Assembly (NCBI RefSeq): GCF_002278075.1
Contig: NZ_CP022989.1
Span: 124,001 to 188,000 of the forward strand
Length of the DNA: 64,000 bases
Direction of reading: 5' to 3'
DNA from: Paraburkholderia aromaticivorans
Lineage (GTDB): Bacteria > Pseudomonadota > Gammaproteobacteria > Burkholderiales > Burkholderiaceae
In this document: in pieces, positions 60,817 to 64,000 of the stretch
Position numbering within the stretch: position 1 is the stretch's first letter
How the letters are laid out: every line of letters starts with the position of its first letter
The notes under the pieces: generated by a model
The model's database searches: none
Told to the model about the DNA's origin: nothing
Seen by the model: only the letters and a program-made list of their open reading frames with translations
Position numbers and translations under genes: made by a program

Positions 60817-62136
60817 ATGGCTAGTCCCGCAAATCCGCTCCACCATCCCGGCGCGGGTGCGCCGCCTTCCACTTTCGAAGAGGCCACCTACCGCAAGGTC
60901 ACCTGGCGCCTCGCGCCGCTTCTGATGCTCTGTTACGTGGTCGCGTATCTGGATCGCGTCAACGTTGGTTTCGCCAAGCTGCAAATGACCAGCGACCTTG
61001 GGCTGAGCGATGCGGTGTATGGGTTCGGCGCGGGGATTTTCTTTGTCGGCTATTTCATCTTCGAGATTCCGAGCAATGTGATTTTGCATAAGGTCGGCGC
61101 ACGGGTGTGGATTGCGCGGATCATGGTGTCGTGGGGCGTGATCTCCATGCTGACCATGTTCGTGACTACACCGACGATGTTTTATGTGATGCGCTTTCTG
61201 CTTGGTCTGGCTGAAGCGGGGTTCTTTCCTGGGATCATTCTTTATCTGACGTACTGGTATCCGTCGCATCGGCGTGGTCGCATGACTACTTGGTTCATGA
61301 CGGCGATTGCGTTGTCGGGTGTGATCGGCGGACCGGTGTCGGGTTATATCCTGAAGACCTTTAACGGCTTGAACGGCTGGCATGGCTGGCAGTGGCTGTT
61401 TCTGCTCGAAGGGATTCCTTCGGTGATCGTCGGGATCATGGTGTTCGCCATGCTGGACGATCGGATCTCGAAGGCGAAGTGGCTGACCAAGGAAGAGCAA
61501 GAGATGCTCGAGCGGCACGTGTCCGCGGAGGAAGCGACCAAGCATGACATGCCGATTCGGCAGGTGCTCACGAGTGGGCGGGTGTTGATGCTCAGTCTGA
61601 CGTACTTCTCGTTTGTGATGGGGTTGTATGGGGTGAGCTTCTGGTTGCCGACGATTATTAAGGCGACTGGGGTGACGGATGCTTTCATGATCGGGTTGCT
61701 GTCGGCGATTCCGTTCGCGGGGGCTGTGGTGGCGATGGTGTTTGTGTCGCGTAGTGCAGACCGGAAGCGGGAGCGGCGGTGGCATATTGCGCTGCCGGCG
61801 TTTGCGGGGGCGATTGGGTTGGTGCTTTCTGTCGTGTGGACGCATAACACTGTGCTGGCGATGGCTTCGCTGACGCTTGCGACGATGGGGATTCTTACTA
61901 CCCTGCCGCTGTTTTGGAGTTTGCCTACGGCGATTTTGGCGGGGACTGGCGCGGCGGCCGGGATCGCGATGATTAATTCGATTGGGAATCTGGCGGGGTT
62001 TTTGAGTCCGTATGCGGTGGGGTGGTTGAAGCAGGCTACGGCGGCTAATGATTCGGGGATGTATATGCTGGCGGCGTTTATGGTGCTGGGTGGGTTGCTG
62101 GCGGTTAGTGTGCCGGCGAAGATGGTTAATAAGTGA
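60817..62136 (+). CDS. MFS transporter, anion:cation symporter type
   Basis: The 439-residue membrane protein has twelve predicted helices. The signature YLDRVNVGFAKLQM in the first helix, GLAEAGFFPGIILYLTYWYP, and RGRMTTWFM are typical of the ACS family that takes up organic anions such as tartrate, phthalate or sugar acids. The ATG has GAGGAG upstream. It should import the substrate for the two dehydrogenases ahead of it. The 3' half uses G-ending and T-rich codons more than the 5' half, an unexplained change. Confidence 0.92.
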   Translation: MASPANPLHHPGAGAPPSTFEEATYRKVTWRLAPLLMLCYVVAYLDRVNVGFAKLQMTSDLGLSDAVYGFGAGIFFVGYFIFEIPSNVILHKVGARVWIARIMVSWGVISMLTMFVTTPTMFYVMRFLLGLAEAGFFPGIILYLTYWYPSHRRGRMTTWFMTAIALSGVIGGPVSGYILKTFNGLNGWHGWQWLFLLEGIPSVIVGIMVFAMLDDRISKAKWLTKEEQEMLERHVSAEEATKHDMPIRQVLTSGRVLMLSLTYFSFVMGLYGVSFWLPTIIKATGVTDAFMIGLLSAIPFAGAVVAMVFVSRSADRKRERRWHIALPAFAGAIGLVLSVVWTHNTVLAMASLTLATMGILTTLPLFWSLPTAILAGTGAAAGIAMINSIGNLAGFLSPYAVGWLKQATAANDSGMYMLAAFMVLGGLLAVSVPAKMVNK

Positions 62137-62270
62137 GAGGTTGAAGTGCGGGCCTTGGCGGTGATTTACTGCTGAGGCTTTTCGCGAGGTGTCGAAGGAG
62201 CGACCGCTTTGCGGCTCAGAACGGCTCGACAAATGCTGGTCGACTGCTGCTAAGGCGTGAGACTGTAGTC

Positions 62271-62293
62271 GGCCGATTCTGTTGAAAAAGTCG
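62271..62293 (+). repeat. IS1182 left inverted repeat
   Basis: 23 bases matching the reverse complement of 63864-63886 without a mismatch. Confidence 0.9.
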
Positions 62294-62354
62294 GCGGCGA
62301 TGCGGAATGTTGGGTATCCTGGAAGACATCAAACGACGGGAGCGAATCGTCATG

Positions 62355-63767
62355 ATGGGTCGACTGGATAGCGGACAGGACAAGCTCTTCTACTCGTTCA
62401 ACCTCGATAACCACGTCCCGCAATCGCACCTGTTGAGAGGCATCGATCGCTTCCTTGATCTGCGAGATCTGCGCCGACACCTCGCGCCGTTCTACAGCCC
62501 GATGGGTCGGCCATCGATTGACCCGGAGCTCATGATTCGCATGTTGATCGTGGGTTACTGCTTTGGCATCCGGTCCGAGCGACGTCTATGCGAAGAGGTG
62601 CATCTGAACCTCGCATACCGGTGGTTCTGCCGCCTGGGTCTGGAAGACGCCGTACCGGAACACTCGACGTTCTCAAAGAACCGTCACGGTCGCTTTCGCG
62701 ATAGCGACCTGTTGCGCCACGTATTCGAATCTGTGCTGAGTCGTTGCATGGCCGAGGGCCTCGTCAAGGGCGAGGGATTCGCCATTGACGCAAGCATCAT
62801 CAAGGCGGACGCGAGTCCTGCTCGCGGAGTGCCGGGAACCGAGCCTATCGACTGGGGACGTGCCGACGGCCAGAGCCGCGCTGTGCGGGAATATCTTGAG
62901 GCACTGGAGCAAGCCAATCCGGTGGCCGCAGATACGTCCGAGCCAGCATCGTCTTCGGCACCTCCAAAGAAGATATCCCTGACTGATCCTGCTGCACGAT
63001 GGACGGCCGCTCCGGGCGGTCCTGCGTTCTTTGCCTACTCGACGAATTACCTGATCGATCTGCAGGCAGGGATCATTGTGGATGTTGAAGCGACGCCGGC
63101 GAACCGGTCACAAGAGGTCGAATCAACCAGGACAATGATCGATCGTGTTCAACACCAACGGGACCTGAAGCCTCGCCGACTGGTAGGTGACACCGCATAC
63201 GGCACAGCAGCACTGCTTGGCTGGATGGTTGAAGAGAAACAAATTGAGCCGCACGTTTCAGTCTGGGATAAAACAGAGCGCAAGGACAATACATTCTCTC
63301 GTAGCGAATTCATCTGGGATGAAGAGGCCAACGAGTATCGATGTCCTGCAGGGAACGCGCTGCGCTGCGACTGGCGTCCACTGAAGAATCCACGCACGCA
63401 CATCACGAAAGCCGACACTATCGTGTATCGATCGAGCGAAAAGAACTGCAACCGATGTTCGATTAAGAATCAATGCTGCCCGAATATGTCGTTTCGCAAA
63501 ATCACGCGCAGCATCCATGAAGCCGCCCGCGATGAGGCTCGACGCATCGCGGCAACCCCCGAATACAAACAGTCGCGCCGGCAGCGAAAGAAGGTGGAAA
63601 TGCTCTTCGCTCACCTCAAGCGCATTCTCAAACTTGATCGCTTGCGACTGCGTGGTCCAAGCGGTGCCCATGATGAGTTTCTGATGGCAGCAACTGCGCA
63701 AAATCTGCGAAGAATGGCCAAGTGGCTCACGCCTGAAGGTAAGCAGGCAAACCAGGCAGCTACATGA
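62355..63767 (+). CDS. IS1182 family transposase
   Basis: The 470-residue transposase begins MGRLDSGQDKLFYSFNLDNHVP. It has the family's N-terminal DUF772-type segment (DPELMIRMLIVGYCFGIRSERRL), a DDE core with GFAIDASIIKADAS and LVGDTAYGT carrying the two Asp residues, a Cys cluster (YRCPAGN, CNRCSIKNQCCP) and the C-terminal RRQRKKVEMLFAHLKRIL with the catalytic Glu in VEMLF. Two adjacent ATGs (62352 and 62355) are possible starts. It is the only gene of the element. Confidence 0.93.
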   Translation: MGRLDSGQDKLFYSFNLDNHVPQSHLLRGIDRFLDLRDLRRHLAPFYSPMGRPSIDPELMIRMLIVGYCFGIRSERRLCEEVHLNLAYRWFCRLGLEDAVPEHSTFSKNRHGRFRDSDLLRHVFESVLSRCMAEGLVKGEGFAIDASIIKADASPARGVPGTEPIDWGRADGQSRAVREYLEALEQANPVAADTSEPASSSAPPKKISLTDPAARWTAAPGGPAFFAYSTNYLIDLQAGIIVDVEATPANRSQEVESTRTMIDRVQHQRDLKPRRLVGDTAYGTAALLGWMVEEKQIEPHVSVWDKTERKDNTFSRSEFIWDEEANEYRCPAGNALRCDWRPLKNPRTHITKADTIVYRSSEKNCNRCSIKNQCCPNMSFRKITRSIHEAARDEARRIAATPEYKQSRRQRKKVEMLFAHLKRILKLDRLRLRGPSGAHDEFLMAATAQNLRRMAKWLTPEGKQANQAAT

Positions 63768-63863
63768 CGAGAAACGGGGGGCGTCGCACGTTGCAAGACC
63801 GCCGCCTCGCTGAACTCCCCAACTCGAAACTTACTGCCGAAGCCCGGGACCCAAACCAAAACA

Positions 63864-63886
63864 CGACTTTTTCAACAGAATCGGCC
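63864..63886 (-). repeat. IS1182 right inverted repeat
   Basis: 23 bases, exact reverse complement of the left end at 62271-62293. Confidence 0.9.
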
Positions 63887-64000
63887 AATTTGGGACATTC
63901 GACACCATCGCACAGACCGTTGACAATTGCACTGCGGCGAGGATATTCGCGCGATTGCGTTATGGCCAGGGCCTTGGCCTGCCAATCGCGCGTTTGCATA

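Larger units (their letters stand above)
62271..63886 (+). mobile_element. IS1182-type insertion sequence
   Basis: A 1616-bp element bounded by perfect 23-bp inverted repeats (ggccgattctgttgaa... at 62271-62293 and its reverse complement at 63864-63886). One transposase gene fills it. No direct duplication of the flanking bases is seen (left agtc, right aatt). The frame is open and the ends are intact, so it could be active. It follows the MFS gene. Confidence 0.88.

Noticed and set aside
60589..62232. 547-codon minus-strand frame rich in Arg, His and Pro
   Set aside because: Antisense of the SDR and MFS genes; the residue composition is that of a shadow frame.
62261..63896. Target duplication around the IS1182-type element
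   Set aside because: Bases next to the two inverted ends do not match, so no duplication is claimed.

Overview
The window looks like a Burkholderiaceae genome, most likely Paraburkholderia. The evidence is the GC-rich codon use, the very large c-di-GMP and chemotaxis repertoire, families typical of that group (DUF3562, VIT, FUSC, GNAT/DUF482), and IS21 and IS1182 elements. This placement is inferred from gene content and not from a marker gene.

Bases 1-44035 read as accessory DNA: mixed base composition, long gene-poor gaps, remnants of genes and many orphan regulators. An IS21 element (2460-5127) is intact, with 19-bp perfect inverted ends, a 5-bp target duplication and six tandem 25-bp terminal repeats. 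Then follow a VIT-family transporter, a dead copy of a low-molecular-weight phosphatase, a chemotaxis receptor, and a concentration of cyclic-di-GMP genes (10774-24744): an EAL-CBS-GGDEF protein, a membrane PAS-GGDEF-EAL protein, a membrane GGDEF protein, an HD-GYP protein, a stand-alone EAL protein, a PAS-GGDEF protein overlapped by a photoactive-yellow-protein-like PAS gene, a 5'-truncated EAL gene and a response regulator lacking its phospho-acceptor Asp. An intact paralogue of the phosphatase lies inside this stretch.

Bases 24.7-43.8 kb hold plasmid and defence-type genes: a RepB-like C-terminal domain protein, a KAP-family P-loop NTPase, a fasciclin-domain secreted protein, an IS630-like transposase, a SWIM zinc-finger protein, a run of short overlapping minus-strand genes of unknown role (including an AbiEi-like HTH protein and a metallophosphoesterase), an XRE regulator whose start codon sits in a perfect hairpin, an AlpA-like HTH gene, a wrecked OLD/RecF-type ATPase and a complete ABC three-component (ABC-3C) conflict system made of a nuclease-like effector, a middle component and a DUF3732 ATPase.

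At about 44035 the sequence runs directly into the middle of a DUF482 acetyltransferase gene, which marks a recombination or island boundary. To the right are GIY-YIG and FUSC genes, a dapB remnant, an FAH-family enzyme divergent from an IclR regulator with a perfect operator-like palindrome between them, a DJ-1/PfpI protein, an NRAMP-like transporter preceded by hairpins and two short leader ORFs, a di-haem cytochrome c peroxidase, a lipoprotein phosphoesterase, inorganic pyrophosphatase, an aldehyde dehydrogenase-SDR-MFS catabolic cluster and an IS1182-type element (62271-63886).

The signals I rate highest are the PYP-like/diguanylate cyclase couplet, the ABC-3C system and the structured leader of the NRAMP-like gene. 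No rRNA, tRNA or CRISPR array was recognised.
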